In this document: piece after piece, positions 52,466 through 63,690 of the stretch
Layout: every line of letters starts with the position of its first letter
Position numbering within the stretch: position 1 is the first letter of the stretch
Source: Littorina saxatilis
Lineage: Eukaryota > Mollusca > Gastropoda > Littorinimorpha > Littorinidae
DNA: 64,000 bases
Direction of reading: 5' to 3'
Assembly (NCBI RefSeq): GCF_037325665.1
Contig: NC_090245.1
Coordinates: forward strand, 70,933,778 to 70,997,777
Notes under the pieces: generated by a model
What the model was told of the DNA's origin: nothing
Databases searched by the model: none
The model's input: the letters and a program-made list of their open reading frames with translations, nothing else
Program-made: the position numbers and the translations under genes

Positions 52466-54440
52466 CTATAAGCCATTTTTGTTTGTTTTGTTCGACGGAG
52501 GAGTCCGAGCAGACGCCGAGTTCTCGTATTCTTGGCACGACACGCAGTCCCAGCACAGCAGCCTGAGGTGCTTGCGGAACTGCCTGCTGGTGAGGCAGTA
52601 GATGAAGATGTTACAGGCGTGGTGAGAGATGCCCACCTCCTCGATGACCTTGCGCACGCTGAAGTAGGTCAAGTAGCGCTGCCACACGGGGTCTGTTCCC
52701 ATGGCTTCCAGGCTCATGCTGCCTCCGAGGCCGATGGTGGTCTGCATGGAGTAGACGATGGTGACGGGCAGCTTGGTGAAGATGAGGTAGAAGGAGATCC
52801 ACAGCAAGGTTATGGTGGTGGTGGCGCACCGCGAACTCGCCCCACTCTGCCCCCCTGGTCCCCCCGCTGCACCGCCCCCGCGTGACATCATCATGGCGGA
52901 TGACGCCTCCGTGACGTAGAGGCGGCCTACGGACCTGATCTGCCTCAGCACGCAGATGTTGAGGATCAGGGCTAGGATGGGCAGGAGGCCAAACATGACG
53001 ATCTCGGATGCCCAGTTCCAGAATCCGTAGATTTCGTAGTCGCCCTCCCGCAGCTGACACTCCGACGTGTGCGCGTTGATGGTCCAGAAAAAGCCCTGGG
53101 GCAGCGAGAGGAGCACGGACACGCAGAAGATGCCCACGATCACCTTGGCGGAACGCGACGTCTTGGCGAACCTCTGGCAGTCGAAAGGTCTAGAAAGAAA
53201 AGAAGCAATGCTCTTACGTAGTGTTTGACAGTGTTTGTGCGCACGTGTAACCAAGTGCACAAAGCACTCAAATTACGTTTGGAGGCGAAAAATGACGTCA
53301 AGATACATTTGACGCAAAGTGACAGGACTTTAACACTTGATCAATGAATTGTGTAAACCGGAACTTCATATTCCCCCCCCACCACCACCCCACCCACCCT
53401 TCAATGGCAAAGCCGGTGTAGGATCCGGTCCGGTCCCCCCTCTGAAGTAGTCCTCTGGGGGACCAATTCGTGACAAAAACTGCTCTATAATGGTCCCCCC
53501 ATACACATCCAGCCTCGTTTTTCTTGTTACAATGTTAGCCTTCACCGGGCTTCGTGTTTGATACCCCGATTATGGCATCCTGGGTCCTACAGGACCCATA
53601 TTTTTCAAAGAAGGATAAAACTGTTTATACTGATTCGGATGATGTGGGTACCACAGGACCCATACTTTTTAAAGAAGGTTGCACAGAGTCATTTGCCTTG
53701 GCGATGTAATTCTTTTGTTTCCGTGAGTACTGATCATCGTGACACATTGACAAAATGGCATCAGCAAGCAAGGCAAACCTCGAGGAAGCTTTCAGAAATG
53801 TTGGGTAAGCCATTTTAAATCCTTTGTTGTCTAAACTTCGTTGGTACTAGAAAATGAACGGCACTGTAATAAAGTACTTTCAACAAGTCAGAACATGATC
53901 TCTTTGTGTACTTGGAACTATTTATTCATTTGGGTGTGATAATGAGATTCCCATGTGCTTCAGTTATTTAGCTGAGCTCGAAAAAAAAAATATCAACGTG
54001 CTGCGCGTACTGTCTTGTGTTTTATAGACTACTTTGTAGATGTACAGTGATGATCAGTGATGCATGGTGAATACAACGTCCTAGTGAGTTAACACCATTT
54101 TCACCCTAATGTTAGTTCTGATTTCACCAATATTTTACATCCTTTGTGTCTGTAGCGCGGACGTGCCAACGGGGATGGTGCATATCCTGCACCACGTGGG
54201 TTCCACCAGGCAGGATGTGTACAGGTCAATGTGGAGCAGCCTTATAGTAAGTTAGTTTTACTGTTTTCATTTATACAAAGTGTACTGTTTGTTGATGGCA
54301 CAGAAGTGTTTATTTATTCGATATCTGGCCTTCTAATTGGAGACAAAGAATGTGTGCAAAAACGTAGATTATCATGTGGTCATTTTGATATTCACACTGT
54401 ATACCAAATAAGTTCTCATTGCAATGATACTTGATATGTT

Positions 54441-54475
<35 letters not shown>

Positions 54476-57400
54476 CACACACCAGAGAGAGAGAGAAAGA
54501 GAGAGAGAGAGTGAGTTTTCTAACTCGTAACTGAAATTACTGTGATTTTTTTTATACAGTACATTGGGAAACTGTCGACGTCTGGAAAGAGGACACTGGT
54601 GTATCCCACCCGCGTCGCTGGGGCCGATTCGCCCGGCCCCTCGTCCATGGGTTCTACTGCTTCGTCAAAGGGATTTCCGGCCACAGGATTTCTTTCGAGG
54701 GATCGTGGCACTTTCAAATCGTTACCATCGACTTCCGGTTCGCATCCTACGGGAGTTCCGGTCGTAGGTGGTAACGGCAATCCGTTTCCTGCCTACGCTT
54801 CCGCTCAGGCGGTTGCGGACGGTGGGGGACAGGATGGGTCAGCTTTCAGAGCTTGCCCTTAAGCAGGGTCAGAAGAAAGGCGGTTCCACGCAGACTTCGT
54901 CTTTTCGTGGCTCTGGGCAAAAGACGCGGTCGCATAGGGGTGGCAGCCGTTCTCGCCCCTATAATAAGAAGCCTTCCTTCGGGAAGAAGGGGTCAGGTGG
55001 TAAACCTAACCCCCAATGAAGGCTCCCCGATCCAACCACTCCTCTAGCCCCTACCCCTTTGGTAGCGGGCGGCCTCTCAAGGGCCGTTCCAGCTTGGTTG
55101 TCTCTCGCGAGCAGCCCTTGGGTTATGGGAGTGGTTCGATCGGGGTTCCGGTTGCTCTGGTTAGAGGACAAGACTCCTTTAACCAGAACAACACCCAGTT
55201 TCAGGTTTCCCGCCGATCCGGAGGCATGTGCCGTCATTCAGGCGGAGGTGCTGCTGCTTTTGCAGAAGCATGCGATAGAGGAGGTCATCGATCGTCGATC
55301 CCCGGGGTTTTACGGGAGACTGTTTGTCGTCCCGAAAGCGTCAGGGGGTTGGCGACCGGTGTTGGATCTGTCTCCCTTGAACGGCTTTCTCCGGAAGGTT
55401 CCGTTCAAGATGGAGACTCCAGCGTCTGTCAGGGAGGCCCTTCGTCCGTTGGACTGGGTCACTTCCATCGACCTGACAGACGCATACTTCCATATTCTGA
55501 TGCACAGGTCAGATCGAAAGTGGCTGCGGTTCCTGTGGGGCGACAGGGTGTTCCAGTTCAGGGCGCTGCCGTTCGGGCTCTCGTTAGCGCCTTGGATCTT
55601 CACCATGATAGTGCGCCAGCTTTGCGCTTTAGTGCGGCAGCAAGGGATTCGTCTCAGAGTTTATCTGGACGACTGGTTGGTCCTGAATCAGCTAGAGTCC
55701 CTGTGCGATCAGCACACCCGGATAGTCTTGCAGACTGCGAGAGACTTAGGTTTCTCCGTGAACCAAGGGAAGTCCGACTTGGTTCCCTCTCAGCAGTTTA
55801 CGTATCTGGGCATGGTGTTCGACACCCGAGCTTGGACTGTTTGTCCCGCCCAGCGGAGGATAGACAAGCTACAGGATCTGGTCAGGTCCCTGTCGAGCCT
55901 CCGCCACGCGCCAGTCAGGGTATTGGCTTCACTCCAGGGCCAGATGGAGTCGATGTCTACCCTGATTCCGCTGGGCAGAGTTCACAAACGCCCGTTTCAG
56001 GCGTTTCTGAACTCTGCCTGGGATCCAGCCTCTCAAGGTTGGAATTTGTCTCTTCCCCTTCAGGGATGGTTCCTGGAGTCAACGAGGCAGTGGTTGGATT
56101 CGGCCTGGCTGACTCAGGGCGTTCCGATTTCACTGCCCCTTCCGGAGTTGCATCTCTTTACCGATGCTTCTCTTCAGGGTTGGGGAGCTCATCTGGAGGG
56201 GAACACAGCTTCCGGTCTTTGGGACCAGGCTCAGAAGTTGTTGCACATCAACATTCTGGAATTGGAAGCAGTGCGCCTCGGGCTTCTGGAGTTTGTCGCC
56301 TCTCTGCGAGGCAAGCAGGTGTTGATCCACACGGACAACACCACTGTGGCCGTGTACCTGAACAAGCAGGGGGGCACGCGCTCGCGAGTTCTGTCCAACA
56401 GAGCATGCGAGATTCTCACTTGGGCGTTCCATCAGGGGATAGTGATCTCAGCGAAGTATACCTTCCGGGGTGCCTGAACATCTTGGCAGATTCGCTCAGT
56501 CGCTCATCACAGGTACTGCACTCGGAGTGGACTATCGCGCACCAGGCACTGCGGCGTCTTTGGACGCAGGTGGACAAACCCCTCTTGGATCTGTTCGCCA
56601 CCCGGTTCTCTCGGCGTCTCCCAGTCTTCGTGTTTCCGGTACCGGACCCGGAGGCTTGGGCGGTCAACGTCATGGGAATATCCCTTTATCACTGCTGCGC
56701 TTAAAAAGTGTGGGTCCTGTGTTACCCACATCATCCGAATCGGTATAAACACCTCCATCCCTCTTTGAAACGTATGGGTCCTGTAGGACCCAGGAAACCA
56801 GAATCGGGTATATCAAACGACGTCATTGCTGATTGTTTTCTAATTTGACCGATTGATTTAAAATTTGGGTCATAGGAAGCCATGCAGGTGACCGAGGAAT
56901 ACACCAAATTTCATTAAAAAATTCGTATTAGCACCGGAGTTATGGTCATTTTTATGTGCCTCTGGGTCCTGTAGTACCCAGGAAGCCCGGTGAAGGCTAA
57001 TTAGTAATGTTACCAGCAATTTCAGAGAAAAGAAAGGAAAGAATCAGAGACTGCTTTCATTTCTTCTTATCAGTATTTATTTATTATTCATTTTATTTCA
57101 TGTGATTTTTGAGTCACTTGAGAAAAAGTGACTCTATGTAATCGGTCAGTGTTAGTCTGTCCGGCCGGCCGTCCGTAGACACCACCTTAACGTTGGACTT
57201 TTCTCGGAAACTATCAAAGCGATCGGGCTCATATTTTGTTTAGTCGTGACCTCCAATGACCTCTACACTTTAACGATGGTTTCGTTGACCTTTGACCTTT
57301 TTCAAGGTCACAGGTCAGCGTCAAAGGAAAAATTAGACATTTTATATCTTTGACAAAGTTCATCGGATGTGATTGAAACTTTGTAGGATTATTCTTTACA

Positions 57401-59280
57401 TCAAAGTATTTACATCTGTAGCCTTTTACGAACGTTATCAGAAAAACAAGGGAGATAACTAGCCTTTTCTGTTCGGCAACACACAACTTAACGTTGGGCT
57501 TTTCTCGGAAACTATAAAAGTGACCGGGCTCAAATTTTATGTGAACGTGACTCATTGTGTTGTGAATAGCAATTTCTTCCTGTCCATCTGATGCCTCATA
57601 TAATATTCAGAACTGCGAAAGTGACTCGATCGAGCGTTTGCTCTTCTTGTTCTTTTGAACGGCATTATAAATCAGATCTATTTTATTTTCTGCAAAATAT
57701 AGTCAAACAAAGAGATTTCTGTCTGTGCACTACATAATACCGGACGAAGATATAGATTGAAAATGGCTTGAATGCCTAAGAAAAACGAGGCTGGATGTTT
57801 TTGCCACGAATTGGTCCCCCGGGGGACTACTTCAGAGGGGGGACCGGACCGGATCCTACACCGGGACCAATAACAATGCGCTCAGTTCCAAACCCTCCTG
57901 CAAGCGGTGAATTGCATACCTGCAGACTGAGAGGAATCTTTCCAGGGTGAAGGCGCAGACGAGGAGCAGGGAGAAGTACTGTGTGGTCATGTAGAGCACG
58001 TTCCACAGCTGACACCAGCCCTGCAGCTCCAGACTGCTCACCAGCCACGCGTACCACAGCTCGTTGGGAATCACCAGCAGTAGGAATAGCAGGTCTGACA
58101 CTGCTAGCGTGGCCAGGTAAGACGCTGAACTGAAACAAAGAGAGAATGCCTTGTAAAGATCCAGGACAGACAAAGACCAGGGCCGGTGTGCAGGGCTGAG
58201 GTACACGAGAAAGTTACCAACCGGGTGGGAGCCAGCCGCGGTGTTGGATAACATATGAATGAAACAGTAAACCTGGTTCTGCTAGCCTGAAAGCAGAAAC
58301 AGTTAACGGTCATACACTGTCGATGTTGCAAAGAGGATGCAGAACTGTAGAAACATATGTAGAATAAAGAAAAGCAATAGATAATTCGATTCTTCCAATT
58401 CTCTTGTCCCTTCTTCAACAAAATTGAACAATTCCAACCCAATACAAAGATCAACCGACGGTCCTGCTTAAAGATACATGTGCCTTCTTTCCTGGTAAAC
58501 GAAGACACACCAACACAGACATATGTCGACAGATCAGTCCCGTTGAACATAATCACCTATACCCAACCGAAATCAAGAGCGTGGCTACTTTCTGTGCGGA
58601 GCGGGAATTAATTCATCATCATTCCCTTTACTGAGAGAGCAGCCATGCTGTAGCTGTTGTGTGCACGTGCTCACGAAGAAGGATGCACTTATTTCATGCA
58701 CAAGCCTGTAAACATTTGTAATTGTGGTGGATGACATGATCGTGTTACGCGGGAAGGAATATGCCTTTATGAAATTCCTTCTGTGTCACCAAAATGCCCT
58801 GAGCACTTGTCCGCCCAAGCCGCAAAACTCGTACGAACATAGCATAATTGTGATTTCTTGTGTTACTCTCAAAGTTTGAAGCGTCAAACGTGCCTTGCAT
58901 TTCAAGAACCTCCATGTTATAGAGCAGCGACGTGGGGGGGAAATCTTTCTGTAATTCGATTTTGAGAGATGGAACACTTGGGAATACAAAATCAAAGAGT
59001 AGAAATAATTCATCCTATTTGCGTCCTGCTTGTAGCCTGTCAAATTCAGCAAACAAAATTGCTTCGTGGTTTTTTTTTCTCCATCGAAGATTTAAAACGT
59101 TCGTTCGCTTATATCATGTACCCTTTTTGCTAGAACGAAAAAAATGAAAAACTAGCAATGTCGATTACACTTTTTCATGGCTAGCTTGACTCTTCGCATT
59201 CATAGCGTAACTTTTACAAACTTTTCTGAACATAGACAAATCAAATTTCAAAGGTAACTCGGTCAAGTAAATTTCAGCTA

Positions 59281-59343
<63 letters not shown>

Positions 59344-61032
59344 GAGACAGAGAGAGTGTGTGTGTTTGGGAGAGACAGAGAGAGAGGGGGGGGGGGTGAG
59401 AGGGCCGGGGGGAGGGGGGGATGTTCTCTTATGTTTCCAGGGTGACACACGAACCGAAATGTTATTTGCGCATTTTCAAAACATAAACATAATTGTATAC
59501 GGATCGCCTGTAAGGAGCTTCGTCGGAAACTACAGTAAACTGGTATCCCAAAGTCGCTTTTATTGTTGCTACAGGATTCAAAATATGATTTGTTGTGTGC
59601 ATTAAGCTGTTGTAATTTTTAGCACCAATCATGTTTACTTTATTCAGCAGAACGAAACTTAATCAGACTCCTTCCCGTGTAAACTGTTTGGCTCATCATC
59701 TCAGATTTTGCCAGGCTTTTACATGGCATAAGACCATCCCTCCACTTGGTAACATAGCAAAAAAATCAGCGCGAATCTGTTCATGAATTAATTACGTATA
59801 AGCCACTAGCAGCTATTTAAAAAAAAAATGTTTTAATAAAATCCTTTAATTTTTTTTAATTTTACATTTTTAACAAAATCCATTAAAAAAAATTCGAGCT
59901 CGCCACATCAAGCAGCCAGGGTGTGGATTTTTCCTAATGCAAAATGGTAGTCTATTCCCATGTAAACGCCTGGCCAGTTCTGTGATGGAGAACCGAACTG
60001 TTTACACAAGAAGGAGTGTGCCTTTTGGGACTTGCCTCGATCGGCAGCCGTTCGGAACGAGTTCAGAAAGATGCATCAGAAAACACGTTCGAAAGGATAG
60101 CATGAAATATCCCCTTTTAATCTTAATACAGTCAAACCTGCCCTAGCGACCACCTCTTAAAAACGACCACCTGCCCACAACGACCCCTCCAAGTTGTTAA
60201 TGTAGTTTATAATTCACCCTCCCATGGCAACAACCTGACTATAACGACCACTTTTGGTCGGTCACTTGAGTGGACGTTAGAGAATAGATTTACAAAAGTA
60301 GTTCATCAATACAATAACATTGTGCACAGAGAGCACCGCGGCACTTGATGTTTGGTTACGTGGCCAAGCATAACCAAATTTGTTACGTGTCTTTTCATCC
60401 TATGTGAAAGTCTGGTCGGATCGAAAACGGTGAGCCGCAGGCGTGTGCCTTTGATGTGTAGGATGCAAAAAAGAAGTACAACAACAACAACAACAACAAC
60501 AAAAACAAAAACAAAAACAAAAACACGCAGCTCATGATTCTTTACGTCCTCACAGGCTTATAAAACTATTAGAGGGCATCAACTGGTGATGCGCCAAAAT
60601 GAGTCATCACCAAAACTAGCGTCGACGGTACTGTATGAGAGTCGCTTAGCGTCGCCTTGAACGGGTTTCCCCATTGCGTGGTCGCCAAGCATGGGACACA
60701 GAGGTCGCACTCAACCCTAATGGAACCAGTGCCAGACACCCCCAGCTGGCAAACAAATGTCTACATGTCCCGGAGGACGGTATTTAACCAGCAGAGAAAA
60801 CGGCTTAAACCTGTCTAGGAGCAATGACTCCATGACTTTGTAGAGCCGATTTTTCTTCGGTCATGGCGCGTGGGGTGTTAAATATCGGATTAATGTGTCT
60901 GAGGAGCAGATTTGGCAATTTCCTCAACTTACTCAGGTTTATAACTTCCACTTTTCTTGTCTGTTCCCATATACCAAGCCCTTTCCTGTCTGTCTGTCTG
61001 TCTGTCTGTCTCTGTATCTTGTTCCGTCCCTC

Positions 61033-61095
<63 letters not shown>

Positions 61096-61792
61096 ACAGA
61101 ACGGCGAATGTCCCTTGAACTTTTACGGTCTAAAACGTCAGAAAATTTTCCAAAATGGCACCTTACGTATACTATCTTTAAAGCCTGAAATTATTTGGGC
61201 GAAGTCGAAATCTCGAAGTCTTCCTCACGAAGCTGTTGCTCGGAGCTTTGGCATTGAATTTTCAGTTCAAAGACTTCGCCAAGTCTTCACAAAGTCAACG
61301 TTAGGCTCGATTACAGCCTTTACCTCAAGTCAGATCCAATAGACCGTTTTGGTATTTGGGCAGCTCTCGCGAGATATTCGCGAGACATGCTCTTTGTTAT
61401 GCTTTTGAACGTCGCGAGAACTTTGAACCTTGGTTTTTGTAGCTCGCGGGAGATCGCTGTCCCACATGCTTTGCTATGCTCTGAAGTTTGCGAGAGCTTA
61501 CGAGAGCTTGGAATACCGATTGGGTCTATTAACATATCACACGAACAGCTATTACTCACCTGTTACACTTGCGCATGCGCCGCATGACCCAGATGCGAAC
61601 GGAGATAATATTCCCAACAAAACCAATGACGCAGCACACAGGCGTCGTGTATCGATCCACTGCCATGGCAACAGGAATGTGGTACATAACGACTGTGTAC
61701 AGGTCCTTCCATGCCGTCACGATCAGCACGTTACTGGTCACGTTGGTCTCGTTGACCAAGACATCTGGAAACATGCTGGTTGTCTCCATCAT
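52466..61792 (-). CDS. Rhodopsin-class (class A) G-protein-coupled receptor, probably peptide-type
   Basis: Exons on the minus strand are 61792-61560, 58129-57920 and 53189-52466, with consistent phases. They give 388 residues. The N-terminus has glycosylation sequons (NETNVTSN). TM1 has GN (GFVGNIISVRIWV), TM2 has LATLAVSDLLFLLL, and TM3 starts WCQLWNVLY with ERF in place of DRY. TM4 is KVIVGIFCVSVLLSLPQGFF, ECL2 supplies the partner cysteine (SECQL), TM5 is ASEIVMFGLLPILALILNIC, TM6 is TTTITLLWISFYLIF, and TM7 ends CNIFIYCLTSRQFRKHL in place of NPxxY. The third loop is Gly/Ala-rich. It acts at the plasma membrane. The ligand is unknown; overall style suggests invertebrate neuropeptide receptors such as FMRFamide or GPR139-like types. 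Exon 1 is preceded directly by a splice acceptor, so a 5' untranslated exon is expected upstream. Confidence 0.88.
53535..57000. mobile_element. Palindrome-rich TIR element (ends CCTTCACCGGGCTTC)
   Basis: TTAGCCTTCACCGGGCTTC at the left and GAAGCCCGGTGAAGGCTAA at the right are inverted ends. About 115 bp of further inverted arm follows (about 53561-53675 and about 56703-56815), carrying GGGTCCTACAGGACCC and GATTCGGATGATGTGGGT. The end style resembles the TTAA-flanked element at 18696-19029 and the 31.8-kb element. The interior is the DIRS-type reverse-transcriptase block. Confidence 0.62.
53757..56702 (+). mobile_element. DIRS-type reverse transcriptase/RNase H fossil
   Basis: A plus-strand block has a gag-like basic region (about 54542-55019, ending GSGQKTRSHRGG, then KKPSFGKKGSGG) and a long open RT/RNase H frame from 55059. 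RT motifs are WRPVLDLSPLN, SIDLTDAYFHI, FGLSLAPWIF and the catalytic YLDDWL. RNase H motifs are LFTDASLQGWGAH and LIHTDNTT. This is DIRS-lineage sequence. No tyrosine recombinase and no DIRS internal complementary region are seen, so the copy is incomplete, and it has at least one interruption. The long RT frame suggests moderate age. Short splice-like borders are visible in the 53757-54560 stretch. It lies in receptor intron 2, antisense to the receptor. Confidence 0.8.
57106..57651. mobile_element. Hairpin-ended non-TIR element, copy 2
   Basis: From TTTTTGAGTCACTTGAG to GAGCGTTTGCTCTTCTTGTT, it is nearly identical to 38911-39484 apart from about 28 bp fewer in the GGCCGGCCGTCC tandem. It lies inside the outer TIR element in receptor intron 2. 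Confidence 0.8.
58130..59660. other. Receptor intron 1, unremarkable part
   Basis: Intronic sequence without recognisable genes. A (GA)n/(GACA)n array lies at 59283-59355, with G-rich tracts near 59385-59420. Confidence 0.5.
59668..60016. mobile_element. MITE, ends CCTTCCCGTGTAAACTGTT, copy 2
   Basis: The left arm CCTTCCCGTGTAAACTGTT, then GGCTTTTACATGG, is the inverted partner of the right arm CCATGTAAACGCCTGGCC, then AACTGTTTACACAAGAAGG. It is the same family as 49772-50016. A diverged half-copy lies at about 60350-60445. Confidence 0.65.
60129..60285. mobile_element. Pogo-type MITE fragment, CAGTCAAACCTG end
   Basis: TA precedes CAGTCAAACCTGCCCTAGCG and repeated ACGACCACCT phrases follow. 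This end resembles widespread pogo/Tigger-derived MITE termini. The opposite end is not recognisable. Confidence 0.5.
60987..61091. repeat. (CTGT)n and (CT)n microsatellites
   Basis: CTGT repeats at about 60987-61010 and (CT)n at about 61037-61091. Confidence 0.9.
61338..61530. mobile_element. CGCGAG-rich MITE, copy 2
   Basis: It begins AATAGACCGTTTTGGTAT and ends ATACCGATTGGGTCTATT, with interior CTCTCGCGAGATATTCGCGA. The same family is at 9937-10130. It ends 28 bp from the receptor exon 1 donor. Confidence 0.75.
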
Positions 61793-62090
61793 CTGAAATG
61801 AAATGAAAAGTAGACATAAATAGTTAGCATTTGTATGTGGATGCATCGCCAGTATTTATCTTAAATGAAAATAATTCGCTTTGGTTAGGATGGCCGAGAC
61901 GTCTGAAAATATACTGGTTGTCTCCATCATCTGAAATGAAATGAAAAGTAGACATAAATAGTTAGCATTTGTATGTGGATGCATCGCCAGTATTTATCTT
62001 AAATGAAATTTGCTTTGGTTTGGATGGCCGATACGTCTGAAAATATGCTGGATGTCTCCATCACCTGAAATGAAATGAAAGGTATTTCAT
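61763..62090 (-). repeat. Tandem duplication (~135-bp unit) covering the receptor exon 1 start
   Basis: Two full units and one partial unit (about 61763-61900, 61901-62032, 62033-62090) each contain, on the minus strand, CATTTCAG followed by the receptor's initiating region. The true exon reads MMETTSMF. The second unit reads MMETTSIFSDVSA and has no downstream receptor frame. Confidence 0.72.
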
Positions 62091-62195
62091 ATTATTAAAG
62101 ATCGAAAACATCCCACTTTTATTATAATATGGGTGGTTAAGTTCTAACACAGCTCCAGTAACAAAATGAAATCAACTGCACTGCATGACTCAACT

Positions 62196-63580
62196 CCACT
62201 CAGGTGAAGTTGAAGATCGACAGAAGAGCAAAGTGTAACGTCGATCAACTCTTCAACCAGATACGGAAGAATGAGGAGCTGGACGAGAGCGAAGTTTTGA
62301 AGCTTTTTGCATTTGGAGGTGATACATTTTCAACACTTGGGCCTGTAGATTTCAAGTGTCAGATAAAGAACTCCAAAGCCAGCATCACGTTTTACGTCAC
62401 TGACAGATCGTCCACTCCTCTTCTTGGTTTGCGTGATGCTCTGCAGCTCAATCTCATCAAACTTGACCGTTGAAAGCCGTGCACCAAATTGATACCGAGC
62501 GCCAAGACTGCTTTCACAAACGGATCATCAATGAGTACAGTGAACTGTTTGATGACGAGCTGGGACGTCTCCCAGCAATCAACAAGATGAGGATCGACGC
62601 ACGAGTAACTCCTGTCGTTAGACCAGCCAGAAAAAGTTCCCTAAGCTATGGAGAGCGAAGTCAAGAAAGAACATGGAAGCCATCTTGAACTCAGATCAAA
62701 ATGAGTTCGGCTCATTCTCTCCCTGACCGCGAATCTATCAAAACTAGGAATACAGAGTTATCTCCCAAATATGTTTTTTGCGAGCATTGATCTAAATTTG
62801 AGATCAGTGTTCGCGATACGAAAATGATAGCAGATTGGCTAACTTCGACAGTGACCTCCGTTCTGTTCTTCACAGTTATGATAAAGACAACGTTCTAAGG
62901 TCAAAACAAGTCGAAATTTTGGGACTGCTGCCGGAAGGAGACCGTAATATTTGGTTGCATCACAACAGAAAAAATCGTATGCTTCAGCGAACGCCGAAAC
63001 CAAACGGTTGATTATCACGTGACACTTTTGCCATATTTAGAGTTGTTTGCACAGTAAATACAGCCGCGAAAAAATAGCGCCCTTGAAACTGTCTTACAAA
63101 TCAATTCCTTTGTAATTTAAAAATTACACAACACCATGAAAAGTCATTATCGACGATCGCGAATCTGCTTATATCATTAATACATTACAAAAAGCTCTAA
63201 ATATGTAAAAAAAATAATTTAAAAAAATCGGTTTCCTTGCCAGACAAGGAAACTCAAGGCATCCTGTCAGGGAGAGAATGAGCCGAACTCATTTTGACCT
63301 GAGTTCAGGATGCATGGAAGCATGATTCAGAAAGAAGTTATCGTCGCAGATTGTGGCAACTCAAAGAAAAATGGCGACATAAGACTTTGTCTGGACCCTC
63401 GGGATGTGAACACCGCCTTGAAACGGCCCCATCACCCCATGAAAACAGTTGATGATATCATACAAAGGATGAGTCTGTTACCAAAAGGGCTGATGCCATT
63501 TGAAACGGACATCACACAAAGGTCAACGATAAAAGATGCAAGCAGCCTATTTCGATTGTTGTCTCAAGCGCACTAAAAGA
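62196..63580 (+). mobile_element. Ty3/gypsy-type pol fossil, interrupted
   Basis: Two pieces remain: a protease-to-RT junction region (about 62196-62670, with LLGLRDALQLNL and YSELFDDELGRLPA) and an RT start region (about 63325-63560, with DIRLCLDPRDVNTALKRPHH). They are separated by an inserted MITE. No long terminal repeats, gag, RNase H or integrase are visible in the window. It is a broken fragment, with several interruptions. It lies upstream of receptor exon 1 on the opposite strand. Confidence 0.75.
62681..63312. mobile_element. Mutator-like MITE with 9-bp target duplication
   Basis: Ends CATCTTGAACTCAGATCAAA and the complement (TGACCTGAGTTCAGGATG), with arms of about 45 bp through GGCTCATTCTCTCCCTGAC. 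The 9-bp CATGGAAGC flanks both sides (62672-62680 and 63313-63321). It is 632 bp, AT-rich and non-coding. A 9-bp duplication with long TIRs suggests a MULE-derived element. Confidence 0.75.
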
Positions 63581-63616
63581 TGCAAGCAGCCTATTTCGAT
63601 TGTTGTCTCAAGCGCA
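63524..63616. repeat. 46-bp tandem duplication
   Basis: AAAAGATGCAAGCAGCCTAT through CTCAAGCGCACT occurs twice, back to back. Confidence 0.85.
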
Positions 63617-63619
63617 CTG

Positions 63620-63671
<52 letters not shown>

Positions 63672-63690
63672 ACACACACACACACACATA
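63620..63690. repeat. (CA)n microsatellite
   Basis: CA array at the right end of the window. The following about 310 bp (63691-64000) contain a minus-strand frame after a CTTTCAG-like acceptor, but no recognisable domain. Confidence 0.9.

Larger units (their letters stand above)
53411..57864. mobile_element. Outer TIR element of the receptor intron 2 stack
   Basis: CCGGTGTAGGATCCGGTCCG at the left and its complement at the right define inverted ends. The arms (53411-53523 and about 57778-57864) continue through CTTCAGAGGGGGGACCGG and the phrase CATCCAGCCTCGTTTTTC. Everything between 53535 and about 57651 appears to be later insertions. Confidence 0.68.

Noticed and set aside
55016-56704. A 562-codon frame overlapping the RT region
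   Set aside because: Out-of-frame shadow of the RT/RNase H reading, except for its last part, which is the RNase H tail region of the same fossil.
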